Shown here in pieces: positions 26,774 through 35,335 of a stretch of DNA of 64,000 bases. The DNA comes from an uncultured Pirellulaceae bacterium. Its GTDB lineage: Bacteria > Planctomycetota > Planctomycetia > Pirellulales > Pirellulaceae. The notes below the pieces were generated by a model. The model had not been told where the DNA came from. It searched no databases and saw nothing but the letters and a program-made list of their open reading frames with translations. The position numbers and the translations under genes were made by a program. The stretch is from the NCBI GenBank assembly GCA_938084685.1, contig CALKGE010000001.1:248001-312000 (forward strand), written 5' to 3'. Position 1 is the stretch's first letter. Each line of letters starts with the position of its first letter.

Positions 26774-29164
26774 TTATTTCGTCCGGAAAGCATCGCTCGC
26801 CACCAGCTGTTGAATCAGTCCCAACATTCGATGTTCGTTGCGAGTAAAGCTACTGGTTAAATCGTCAATTAAATCCTCATCACTTAACTCCAGATTCCGC
26901 CCCAACGCGTAAACGGCGAGTCGCGAAACGAGTGCTCTGGAAAAATCGTCACTTCGATTTTCGATCAAGTATTTCTTCAAGCTCAGCATTCCCTGCAGTT
27001 CCGTTCCATCGGGCAGCGTATCGACCGCCACAACCGGCTTTTGATGAACTTCCGTTCTGTACAATCCGATGGCGTCGTAATTCTCCAGAGCGACACCCCA
27101 AGGGTCAATTCCCCGGTGGCAGGATGCGCAGGATTCTTTATCGCGATGTACTTCCAGCTGTTCGCGAATTGTCAGTTTTGCGAAGTCCGGATTGGTTTCG
27201 TCCAACCCCGGAACATCTGGCGGAGGTGGAGCAGGGGGGTCATTTAACAATCGATCTCGCAACCAAACTGCTCGGCGTATCGGATGAGAATCTTTCCCGG
27301 TGGATCCTAGCATGAGCACGCTCGACTGGCCTAACAGTCCACCGCGGTTTTCATCCTGTAAAGCGACCTGCCGATAAGACTGCCCTAGCACACCATCGAC
27401 TCCGTAATGACGTGCCAGCCGTTCGTTCATCATCGTAAAGTCTGAATCGAGTAGATTCATGGCGCTCAGGTCATGCAATACAAGATGACGCAGGAAGTGC
27501 CGAGTTTCCATCAACATTTCCTGTTTAAGCTCTGGCCGGAAGCCTTGATAGGTTCCCGTATCGATCGCAATCTGGGCTGTGTTTTCCAATTTGAGCCACT
27601 GGTCGGTAAACTGCTGGAAAAATCGCCAACCACGCTGGTCATGTAACATTCGTTCGACCTGTGCTGCCAGCACCGCTGGTTTGGACAACTGACCTGTTTC
27701 TGCTAAATGCAGCAACTGCTGATCCGGCATTGTGCTCCAAAGAAAATAAGAGAGCCGTGATGCCAGTTCCCAATCGGTCAGATCACGCTTTTTATCCTGA
27801 GCAGGTTCCACTAAATACAGAAACGGCGGGCTGATCAATGCCATAGCCAGAGTCTCTTTCATCGCTTCTTCGAAACTTGGAAACTCCCTGCGAATCGAAA
27901 GATAAAAATCGACGAACCGCTGTATTTCGTCTTCTGTCGCCGGCCGCCGAAATGCTCTTTTCAAAAATCGCTCCATGACCTGAGCCACATAGCCCTGCTC
28001 ATCGAACTCTCGCATTTCAGATTCAAAAAGGATCTCGCGATGCCGCCGGGGAGGCCATTGATCATAAACCGGCCCTTTGAAAGTCACGGATTCGATATGA
28101 ATTACCGGGTAACCCTCTTCGGCGGGAAAGCCCTTTTTCTTTTTCCCGTCCCGTTCCAATTCTATTTCTTTTGGCTTGGCTGCTCCATCGTCGTACTGAT
28201 TTAACACGCGTACAACCAGTCCGGGGAATTTTCCCTGGCCTCGAACAGGTAAGGGGTGATTCTCCACTCGACCAGTAAATTCATAGGTCGTCGACTCCGG
28301 CCTGGTAATCTCGATTGTCTCTGTAACTTTCCAGATCTGTTCCGTGTCCGGCCGATAACCAACCGAAACTTCCATTAAAGGAGCACCTCGGCCAGCGGGA
28401 ATATCTGCTCGAGCAGTAACAGTAACCAGATAGTCTCCTTCTTCCGGGTAAGTATCCACCATCTTGCCGTAGAACCCCTGCCAACGGCCCAGATAATTGG
28501 AAACCTCATAGTTGAACCACTTGTCGCCCACATTGCTTTTTTCAAATGTGTGTTCAAACACTTCTGGGGGATCATCACTGACGATCACTCGATCCAGAGC
28601 TCGGCGAGCGGCATCGAGGTAGTATTCCAGCTGGATCGCAGTCATCTGCAACGACTGGCCATTGTTTTTGAATCCGTCTGGCGAAGCACCTTCAGGCGGG
28701 AGATCACGCGCGTAATCCATTTCCAGATCAAAGAGGTCGCGCATCGTGTTCTGATATTCTTCACGGTTTAACCGTCGTAATACGACTCGACCACCCGTGC
28801 TCTTCATTTCAGCCTTAACACGATCAATTTCCCCGCGTATCCAGTTCACCAGGACAGTGCGTTCTCTTGACGTAAGTGCTTCAGCGTCTTCCGGCGGCAT
28901 GTCGCCTTTATTAAGGACATGCATCGCTTCGTGCCACGCAGTTGCAGCAGCACGGTCGCCGAGAAAATCGATAGAGAGATTGTCCAGACGAACGTCCGCT
29001 TCCTGGACCTCCGGGCCATGACAGCCAAAACACTTGGCCTCCAGGATTGGTAGAACGGTCGACCTGAATTTTCGGTTTCCTGGAGGCTTTATTGCATGTA
29101 CAGCAGAAGCCAGCACCAGGAGAAGGCAAAGGGCCACCGGCATGATTGTTCTGAGGTTTTTCAT
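26774..29164 (-). CDS. DUF1587/DUF1595/DUF1592/DUF1588/DUF1585 multidomain c-haem protein
   Basis: The product has 796 residues and a signal peptide (LCLLLVLASAVHA). An N-terminal cytochrome-like motif has C45, C48 and H49 (AKCFGCHGPE). DUF1587 is at about 127-192 (LRRLNREEYQNTMRDLFDL). A beta-rich, possibly carbohydrate-binding region spans about 200-380. DUF1595 follows (LKRAFRRPATEDEI), then DUF1592 (DWELASRLSYFLWSTMPD) and DUF1588, with a second CXXCH in KESCASCHRGIDPWG. DUF1585 is at the C-terminus. The complete canonical order is present, so this copy looks intact. A periplasmic electron-transfer or oxidoreductase function is inferred from the two haem-type motifs. It is the first gene of the pair with DUF1552. 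Confidence 0.95.
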   Translation of the reverse strand: MKNLRTIMPVALCLLLVLASAVHAIKPPGNRKFRSTVLPILEAKCFGCHGPEVQEADVRLDNLSIDFLGDRAAATAWHEAMHVLNKGDMPPEDAEALTSRERTVLVNWIRGEIDRVKAEMKSTGGRVVLRRLNREEYQNTMRDLFDLEMDYARDLPPEGASPDGFKNNGQSLQMTAIQLEYYLDAARRALDRVIVSDDPPEVFEHTFEKSNVGDKWFNYEVSNYLGRWQGFYGKMVDTYPEEGDYLVTVTARADIPAGRGAPLMEVSVGYRPDTEQIWKVTETIEITRPESTTYEFTGRVENHPLPVRGQGKFPGLVVRVLNQYDDGAAKPKEIELERDGKKKKGFPAEEGYPVIHIESVTFKGPVYDQWPPRRHREILFESEMREFDEQGYVAQVMERFLKRAFRRPATEDEIQRFVDFYLSIRREFPSFEEAMKETLAMALISPPFLYLVEPAQDKKRDLTDWELASRLSYFLWSTMPDQQLLHLAETGQLSKPAVLAAQVERMLHDQRGWRFFQQFTDQWLKLENTAQIAIDTGTYQGFRPELKQEMLMETRHFLRHLVLHDLSAMNLLDSDFTMMNERLARHYGVDGVLGQSYRQVALQDENRGGLLGQSSVLMLGSTGKDSHPIRRAVWLRDRLLNDPPAPPPPDVPGLDETNPDFAKLTIREQLEVHRDKESCASCHRGIDPWGVALENYDAIGLYRTEVHQKPVVAVDTLPDGTELQGMLSLKKYLIENRSDDFSRALVSRLAVYALGRNLELSDEDLIDDLTSSFTRNEHRMLGLIQQLVASDAFRTK

Positions 29165-29233
29165 ACTTGAATTTTAACCTCTCGAACGATTCGCGTGGAA
29201 CCTCAGCAAGGCCTCGAGGCACAATGAGTGCGG

Positions 29234-30163
29234 CTAAACATCACACCACTGGATCGCCTGATGTAATCCCGCTACCGGATCGCGTGTGGGAATGAATTCG
29301 TGTCCCACATGCCCATCATATCCAACATCGACCAGAGCCTGCATGCAGGCCGGATAGTTGATCTCCTGCTTGTCATCCAACTCGGCACGCCCCGGGTTAC
29401 CGGCAGTGTGAATATGACCGAGCCAGTCTTTGTGCTGATGAATCCGGCGAACGATATCGCCATTCATGATCGAAACGTGATAGATATCAAATAGAAGTTT
29501 CAGATTTGGCGAGCCAACCTCTTTCAGAATATCAATACAATACTCAACATCATCACCTGCGTAACCCGGGTGGCCCTTCATCGGGTGAGTGTCGTCGCGT
29601 GTATTCAAATGTTCCATACAGATGGTCACGCCTGCCTTCTCCGCATAGCCGACTACTTCTTTAAATCCTTTAACACAATGAGCAGCACCTTCCTCCTTGG
29701 TCAATCCTTCGTCATAACCTGTAAAGGCTATCACTTTCTTCCAGCCAAACGTTTTGCACTGATCGATAGACTTTTTCGTGGCAGCAATAACCAGCTCATG
29801 GTATTTGGGATTATTGAATCCCCGCATAAACGGCGGGCCCCCGATATCGATACCAGCAATGGCACATTCCATACCATGTTTCTTCAGATCGGGATAATAT
29901 TTGGGATTCAACAACTCAACACTTGCACATCCCATTTCTTTGGCTACCGGGATCAATTCATCCGGCGTCCAGTAATCCTGAAAGCACCAGGCGACAATAG
30001 AATGTTTAATGTTGCCCTTCTTCGCAACACGGCGAATCCGCTTGCCCACATTGATCTCCTGTTCGGCCTGTTCGGCCTGTTCGGCGTGGGTTGGCGACGC
30101 GGCAAGAGCACCACCTACCGCGGCGGCCGTCGATAACATCTGTCGTCGGTTCAATTTACCCAT
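29234..30163 (-). CDS. Hydroxypyruvate isomerase-like / sugar phosphate isomerase-epimerase TIM-barrel protein, Tat leader
   Basis: The product has 309 residues with leader LNRRQMLSTAAAVGGALAAS. The mature part is an AP-endonuclease-2-type TIM barrel. Metal-binding candidates appear in the order expected for Hyi/xylose-isomerase-like enzymes: Glu in ICMEHLNTR, Asp and His in LLFDIYHVSI, His in LGHIHTAGNPGR, and Glu in GHVGHEFIPT. The substrate would be a keto- or aldo-sugar, or hydroxypyruvate; the exact one is not readable. A run of A-E-Q triplets after the leader is encoded by three exact 9-bp repeats (30059-30085). It lies 32 bp after the alpha/beta hydrolase gene and probably belongs to its operon. 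Confidence 0.93.
   Translation of the reverse strand: MGKLNRRQMLSTAAAVGGALAASPTHAEQAEQAEQEINVGKRIRRVAKKGNIKHSIVAWCFQDYWTPDELIPVAKEMGCASVELLNPKYYPDLKKHGMECAIAGIDIGGPPFMRGFNNPKYHELVIAATKKSIDQCKTFGWKKVIAFTGYDEGLTKEEGAAHCVKGFKEVVGYAEKAGVTICMEHLNTRDDTHPMKGHPGYAGDDVEYCIDILKEVGSPNLKLLFDIYHVSIMNGDIVRRIHQHKDWLGHIHTAGNPGRAELDDKQEINYPACMQALVDVGYDGHVGHEFIPTRDPVAGLHQAIQWCDV
30059..30085. repeat. Three tandem copies of a 9-bp unit (CTGTTCGGC)
   Basis: CTGTTCGGC occurs at 30059-30067, 30068-30076 and 30077-30085 with no mismatch. On the coding (minus) strand it adds A-E-Q triplets just after the Tat leader of the Hyi-like isomerase. Because the unit is in frame, copy-number change would lengthen or shorten the linker without a frameshift. 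Confidence 0.9.
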
Positions 30164-30195
30164 GAAATGATCCCATTAAACGAAAAGAGTAATCA

Positions 30196-32340
30196 CTAAA
30201 AAGCGTCAATAATCGTGCTGGCAGACTCTACTCGAGCTTCCGCCGCATTGTAAATCGCCTTGGTAAAGGCCGGAACGTCTTCGCCGACCACAATGAGACG
30301 ATGCGGAGCATGCAACGCCAAAATTCCCGGCAGATCACCATACTTGATTGCCCCAGGCAGAAAATCAACATCGTCGTATTGCGTGATCTTTCCGAAACGA
30401 AAACCCTGCGTGTCTATAATGGCGGTCTTCACTGCCCCGCCCACTAGCGCTCGTGCGGTGGCTGCAACCGGTCCTGCGCCGTTGGTACCCACCACAACGA
30501 TATTCTTCGTCCCATGTTCGTCACTCGCCACGAATGAAATCAATGTCAATAGATCGTGTACCCGTTGGACAAACAGCGTGTTGTTATAGCCATAGGTATA
30601 AGCCGGAACTTTACGGTTTGTCGTGGTGGCAAGTCGCTGCTGGTCGAGCGTTTCACCCTCCATCAGGAATTCACCCTGGTAAAGCAGGTCTGCTCCAATC
30701 ACCGAAACACCAGCGTCAAGCAGTGTAGCAACTTCTGCATTGGGACCCCCATCATCTCCATACATTCCGGCTTTGCCCTGGCCGTCAGCCCAGACAACAA
30801 CGGTGCCTGTCCATTTTGTTTTCGTGGGGAAGAAGGAAGCAACCGGTAATTCCTCACCAGCAGGTTTGTATCGCAGAATGTCCGTGAACTCCAGATAACC
30901 GTCCGGTTCGAATTTACCAACCTTCTCGCGACCAATATCATCTGCTGCTGCAAGCCCGCGGCCGACGATCGCTTTCAGTGCCTCACCGTGCAAGCCTTGC
31001 AACGCGTCGACTTTGTTTTCCGCCGTGCGCAACTGGCGATTGATCTGCTGATTACTGTCCTGATCGATTGCCCGCAGTAGTTTGACCTCATGGGGAACAC
31101 CTGCTTCTGGCGCCGGATGATCATCATCCCAGACGGTATATTCCTCTGCGGAAAGTGGCCTCCAGTCCTCTTCTACGATTGGTTCTTTCAGTCCGAGCTC
31201 CAAATGCCTGTTAAACCAGTGATACATATGTCTGCGAGTCACATAGTTGTAGTTGTGCCCAAAGTTCAAGTAGGAAACACAAAATACGTCATCGACGTCA
31301 CCGACCATTTTGTAAAGTTGCTGAAGCTCTGGGTAACCTTTCGTCTGAATCTCTTTGGTCCAGTCGTTGGCGCCAGTCATGGCGATAGGGCGGGGAGCAA
31401 ACAGAGCCGTCAATTCAACATTGCCTGTATCGACTCGCAATAAACTGCAGTTCTCACAGGGACACCCTCCCTGCATTGCTGTCGATACCATACCCTGTGG
31501 GAACGAAACGATAGGGCGTGGATCCAGAGCGCCGAGCAAAATGGTCTGCGTCCCACCACCGCTACCACCGGTAATCCCTATCCGTTTCCCATCCACATCC
31601 GGCAAAGATTGCAGAAAGTCCAGCGCGCGAATCGAGTTCCAGGTCTGTACGCCCATGATACTCTGCATCCGCATTTCTGCTTGTGCAGAAAAGAAACCCC
31701 ACCTGGTCGGTGACTCAAGATCGGGCCGACGATCGTTCAGACGATGAGAAACTCCCATAGGGATCTGCTGGGAATCAACGTATCCCTCCATATCGTAGAT
31801 AAAGGTGACACACCCCATACGAGCAAGTTGGGCACAACGCGCAAGCTTGGGGAAACGACCCGAGTTTTCATGTTTTTCATCCCCGTTGGCGATGAGTGAC
31901 TTGATCGAGTCTCCATGGTCCTGCATGCGACCACCATGGCCGTGCGGCGTCAGCACAGCAGGCGACTTACCTTCACTTTTTTCCGGGCGAAATAGCAGAC
32001 CCGAAACAAAATGGCCCGGATAGCTTTCAAAATTTACCTTTTCAATCGTGAAGCCATCTCGTACCGACTTGCCATAGATCTTTACATTCAGGGGCGTTTT
32101 CGTCGGCTGAGGCCAAAGACCTAATGCCACTCGTAGTCGCATCCGCAACTGATCGCGGCGAGCCTCCCATGCTGCGGTCGTCGAAGGTACGTCAAACGGA
32201 AAATAGTTATTCAGATGACGCAGTTCTCCCAGACGACTGTCGCGGGGCCGTTGTCCTTCTTTATATACGCTGGTTTGAGCAAACAGATTGGCAGTTATTA
32301 AACAGATAACTGCGCAGGCAAAACCCTGAGCCCTATTCAT
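30196..32340 (-). CDS. Secreted two-domain alpha/beta hydrolase (acetylxylan-esterase-like), second domain degenerate
   Basis: The product has 714 residues and a signal peptide (GFACAVICLITANLFAQ). The N-terminal hydrolase has LTPHGHGGRM as an oxyanion-type turn near 132. Its nucleophile elbow G-G-S-G-G-G is near residue 258 in GKRIGITGGSGGGTQTIL. Asp in AMTGANDWTKE and His in LNFGHNYNYV complete a plausible triad. A GGCPCENCSLLRV segment carries two nearby cysteines. The C-terminal 230 residues look like a second hydrolase core (TVVVWADGQGKAG, HGTKNIVVVGTNGAGPVA, HRLIVVGEDVPAFTKA). The elbow there reads G-T-N-G-A-G with Asn in place of Ser, so it is probably inactive. It is the middle gene between DUF1080 and the isomerase. 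Confidence 0.88.
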   Translation of the reverse strand: MNRAQGFACAVICLITANLFAQTSVYKEGQRPRDSRLGELRHLNNYFPFDVPSTTAAWEARRDQLRMRLRVALGLWPQPTKTPLNVKIYGKSVRDGFTIEKVNFESYPGHFVSGLLFRPEKSEGKSPAVLTPHGHGGRMQDHGDSIKSLIANGDEKHENSGRFPKLARCAQLARMGCVTFIYDMEGYVDSQQIPMGVSHRLNDRRPDLESPTRWGFFSAQAEMRMQSIMGVQTWNSIRALDFLQSLPDVDGKRIGITGGSGGGTQTILLGALDPRPIVSFPQGMVSTAMQGGCPCENCSLLRVDTGNVELTALFAPRPIAMTGANDWTKEIQTKGYPELQQLYKMVGDVDDVFCVSYLNFGHNYNYVTRRHMYHWFNRHLELGLKEPIVEEDWRPLSAEEYTVWDDDHPAPEAGVPHEVKLLRAIDQDSNQQINRQLRTAENKVDALQGLHGEALKAIVGRGLAAADDIGREKVGKFEPDGYLEFTDILRYKPAGEELPVASFFPTKTKWTGTVVVWADGQGKAGMYGDDGGPNAEVATLLDAGVSVIGADLLYQGEFLMEGETLDQQRLATTTNRKVPAYTYGYNNTLFVQRVHDLLTLISFVASDEHGTKNIVVVGTNGAGPVAATARALVGGAVKTAIIDTQGFRFGKITQYDDVDFLPGAIKYGDLPGILALHAPHRLIVVGEDVPAFTKAIYNAAEARVESASTIIDAF

Positions 32341-32392
32341 GGCTTGATCCCCATTAGATAGTCCGATCAGACAAAGTAGTCCGCAGGTGCAG

Positions 32393-33706
32393 CTACTTCA
32401 GTTCTTTAATCTCAATATTACGAAACTGAACCGGATCGTTGTGCCCGGCAAAACCGAAGTGTCCTTCCAGCAAACTCAGACCCGGGTGTTTTTTCAGCAC
32501 CTCAGGATCCTTCGCCAATTCGGCAACATCCGCATCCAGGATAACTGCACCATTGAGTTCCACTTTGATTTTGGTTCCCTGAACAGTCACTTCTTCGTAA
32601 TTCCAGCTACCTGCTTCATAGAGGTAGCCCTGAGCAGCTGGTATCAATCCATAAACTGAACCATGGAATTGGTAAGGTGCGAGCTTACCCGGATATTGCG
32701 TATCAAGGACTTGCAGCTCGGTCATACCCTGATAAGCAGGGTTACCGCTTCCCGGATACCGAATCGCCAGGCCGTTGTTACCAGCTGGTGGCATTTTAAT
32801 TTCCAGACGAACCACAAAGTCCTTGTATTTCTTTTCTGTGTAGAGGTTTCCACCTTTACCTTTCTGGCATTGGATCGCTCCATCTACAACTTCGTATTCA
32901 TTCACTGCACCAGCCCAGCCTGTCAGGTCTTTGCCGTTGAATACTGATTCGAATCCTTTACTGGAGGAGGACTCACGCAAAATCTTGTTCGCTTCGTCCG
33001 GACCAATCTCACGAACAAAAATATTTCGCCAGCTAATTTCCCCACCATGAGTTTGCAGCTGGATGGGTCCTTTCGGGAAGATCGGGCGTTTACGATCGAA
33101 GTAGTTCTCCATGATCGCATTATCTACAACCAGTTTGCCGTTAAGCCAAACACTCGTGCGAGCTCCGATCTGACGGATTTTAAAACTGTTCCATTCGCCA
33201 AACGGTTTGTCAGCAAGTACCAGCGGATCCTTGCCTTTCGCGCCTTTACTATTATTCCACAGACCTCCGGAGCCTTTATCTCCGCCGATGCCAAACTTCT
33301 TTTCATCCGTATAATCCCAAATCTGAACCTGAGGAACTGCTTTGAGGTAAATACCGCTGTCAGCCCCGGCGACCGTTTTGTAATCGATCATCAGTTCGTA
33401 GTTGGTGAACTCGGCTTCACTCGTCAGGTAAAGTCCGTACCCGTCATTTACCAGTACGCCATCTTTCACCGACCAGTGCTGGTTAATATCCTGCAGGCTT
33501 TCCTTCTTATAAGCAGCCTGTTCTTCGGCCGACATTCCCCAAAGTGTTTCTGGGTTTTTCGTGGACCAACCGTACCAACCAGTAACGTCTTTACCATTAA
33601 ACAAAGCTTTCCAGCCTTTTGGCGGAACATTTAATTCACCAGCAAATGCAGGCATAGCAATGAAGGCGGCCAGAACCAGTGAAAGGATCGTTTTTTGAAG
33701 TCTCAA
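32393..33706 (-). CDS. Secreted protein with two DUF1080 (3-keto-disaccharide hydrolase-like) domains; TTG start
   Basis: The frame extends to an ATG at 33802, but I choose the TTG at 33706. It begins a clean signal peptide (LRLQKTILSLVLAAFIAMPA), and GGAG lies eight bases upstream. This gives 437 residues. Two concanavalin-like DUF1080 domains are present: one near residues 28-230, starting KALFNGKDVTGWYGW, and one near 250-437, starting SVFNGKDLTGWAGAVNEYEV. Each has the DSGIYL- or NNGLAIRYPG-type strand and a QVWDY/ELQVLDT strand. DUF1080 proteins are linked to 3-keto-glycoside hydrolysis and are abundant in planctomycetes. It heads the DUF1080, hydrolase, isomerase group. Confidence 0.9.
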   Translation of the reverse strand: MRLQKTILSLVLAAFIAMPAFAGELNVPPKGWKALFNGKDVTGWYGWSTKNPETLWGMSAEEQAAYKKESLQDINQHWSVKDGVLVNDGYGLYLTSEAEFTNYELMIDYKTVAGADSGIYLKAVPQVQIWDYTDEKKFGIGGDKGSGGLWNNSKGAKGKDPLVLADKPFGEWNSFKIRQIGARTSVWLNGKLVVDNAIMENYFDRKRPIFPKGPIQLQTHGGEISWRNIFVREIGPDEANKILRESSSSKGFESVFNGKDLTGWAGAVNEYEVVDGAIQCQKGKGGNLYTEKKYKDFVVRLEIKMPPAGNNGLAIRYPGSGNPAYQGMTELQVLDTQYPGKLAPYQFHGSVYGLIPAAQGYLYEAGSWNYEEVTVQGTKIKVELNGAVILDADVAELAKDPEVLKKHPGLSLLEGHFGFAGHNDPVQFRNIEIKELK

Positions 33707-33833
33707 GGTATTATCTCCACGCAGGGAAGGGGGGCGATCTAGTGATTTTTGATATTCACTCATCCTAAACCGTCTGCAGAGCGAATTCCACGCTTCGTTC
33801 AAAGAATTTCAAGGTTCTGCTACCTCGTGGACG

Positions 33834-35315
33834 CTACGCAATAATTTTGTCAATCAGATGACCATGCACGTCCGTCAAACGGCGATCGAGCCCGTTGTTG
33901 CGGACCGTTAATCGCTTGTGGTCAATGCCCAGCAGATGAAGCATCGTTGCATGAATATCATAGACCTGGGTCGGATTTGCGCGATCGAGTGGTTTGTAGC
34001 CCCACTGATCCGACTCACCTGCTGTGACACCACCTTTGATGCCTCCGCCACAAAGCCAGTTTGTAAACACAAACGGGTTATGGTCCCGGCCCTTACTACC
34101 CTGGCTACTCGGCATACGACCAAACTCGGTCGTCCACAAAATCAACGTGTCCTTCAGCATGTCCCGCTGCTTGAGATCTTTAATCAAAGCAGCTGTCCCT
34201 ATCGCCATACCTTTTGCCAGTGGGCCGTGGTCCCTGGCAATGTCTTCATGACTATCCCAGTTCCTTCGAGGAAAACCGTTATCGTTACCGGACCAGATCT
34301 GAACGAATCGCACGCCTTTTTCCAGCAGCCGTCGGGCAATCAGACACTTACGCCCAAAATATTCTGCTTCCTCGGGAATATTAATCTCCGGACCATAGGT
34401 AGCACCTTCATTTGCCAAGCCATACATTTTGCGAATGTATTCGGGTTCCTGAGAAATATCGAGTACCTCCGGAGCACTCAACTGCATACGAGCCGCCAAT
34501 TCATAACTTTCAATGCGTGCCTCAAGTCGAGAATCCCCTGGCCGCTGATCAGCATAGCCCCTGTTGATTCGATTAAGCAATTGAAGCCCTCGTTGATCCC
34601 CGTCTTTGGTGATAAAGTTTGCGCGCGGCGTCAGATTCTCAATAGGATTCTCTCGTTGTGGAAAGATCGTAGTTCCCTGGCTGCTAGCAGGAAGAAAGGC
34701 AGAACCCCAATTCTTCGGGCCGTTAGAAGCGTAACCCCGATGGTCTGGCAGCACGACAAACGTGGGCAAATTGTCGTTCTCGCTACCCAGCGCATAGCTG
34801 ATCCAGGCTCCCATTCCCGGGAACCCCGGGCGTTGAAACCCGGTTGCCTGCAAGTAAGTCGCCTGACTGTGAACTCCGGTCTTGCCAATCAGGTTGTGGA
34901 TAAATGCCATTTCATCGACGACATCGCCCAACGGAGCGACAGCATCACTGAGATACTTTCCAGAATCTCCATAAGGGCGGAATTTAAAATACGACTTGGT
35001 CCACGGTCCGGCACCATTCTGAAACAGCTCGACCTTTTCTCCAAAATCAGATGGCTCACCATGATGTTCATCCAGCCACGGTTTGTGATCCCACAGGTCA
35101 ATGTGACTAGCCGCACCCGCCATAAAGAGCTGAATCACTCTGGTCGCTTTAGGGGGATGATGCAGGACACCTCCCAACACTCCGTCCGTCGCTGCTACCA
35201 GCGGTTCATCACTCAGCATGGAAGTGAGAGCTATCGCTCCTAATCCACCTCCTGAATTCCGAAGAAATTCACGACGTGACGGTTGGCTAATCTGTTGGAC
35301 AGTTCTGTTTAACAT
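33834..35315 (-). CDS. DUF1501 domain-containing protein (long type, partner of CXXCH DUF1549)
   Basis: This is a 493-residue DUF1501 protein with leader QPSRREFLRNSGGGLGAIAL. The blocks are QLFMAGAASHIDLWDHKP (GG replaced by GA, Ser kept), IWSGNDNGFPRRNWDSHED, TEFGRMPSSQGSKGRDHNPF, and the tail LDRRLTDVHGHLIDKIIA. GRDHN instead of GRDHW and the xLTD...I-KII/LLA tail group it with 21145-22584. It begins 20 bp after the DUF1549 gene and is the last gene of the SMP-30, MFS, DUF1549, DUF1501 unit. A 441-residue open frame runs on the opposite strand but has no gene-like features. Confidence 0.95.
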   Translation of the reverse strand: MLNRTVQQISQPSRREFLRNSGGGLGAIALTSMLSDEPLVAATDGVLGGVLHHPPKATRVIQLFMAGAASHIDLWDHKPWLDEHHGEPSDFGEKVELFQNGAGPWTKSYFKFRPYGDSGKYLSDAVAPLGDVVDEMAFIHNLIGKTGVHSQATYLQATGFQRPGFPGMGAWISYALGSENDNLPTFVVLPDHRGYASNGPKNWGSAFLPASSQGTTIFPQRENPIENLTPRANFITKDGDQRGLQLLNRINRGYADQRPGDSRLEARIESYELAARMQLSAPEVLDISQEPEYIRKMYGLANEGATYGPEINIPEEAEYFGRKCLIARRLLEKGVRFVQIWSGNDNGFPRRNWDSHEDIARDHGPLAKGMAIGTAALIKDLKQRDMLKDTLILWTTEFGRMPSSQGSKGRDHNPFVFTNWLCGGGIKGGVTAGESDQWGYKPLDRANPTQVYDIHATMLHLLGIDHKRLTVRNNGLDRRLTDVHGHLIDKIIA

Positions 35316-35335
35316 GAGCTGGCAGCGCGAATGAG

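Noticed and set aside
33918..35243. A 441-residue open frame on the plus strand, opposite the DUF1501 gene
   Set aside because: The minus-strand DUF1501 frame has all family motifs; the opposite frame has no domain, no leader and no ribosome binding site, so it is a mirror of codon bias.
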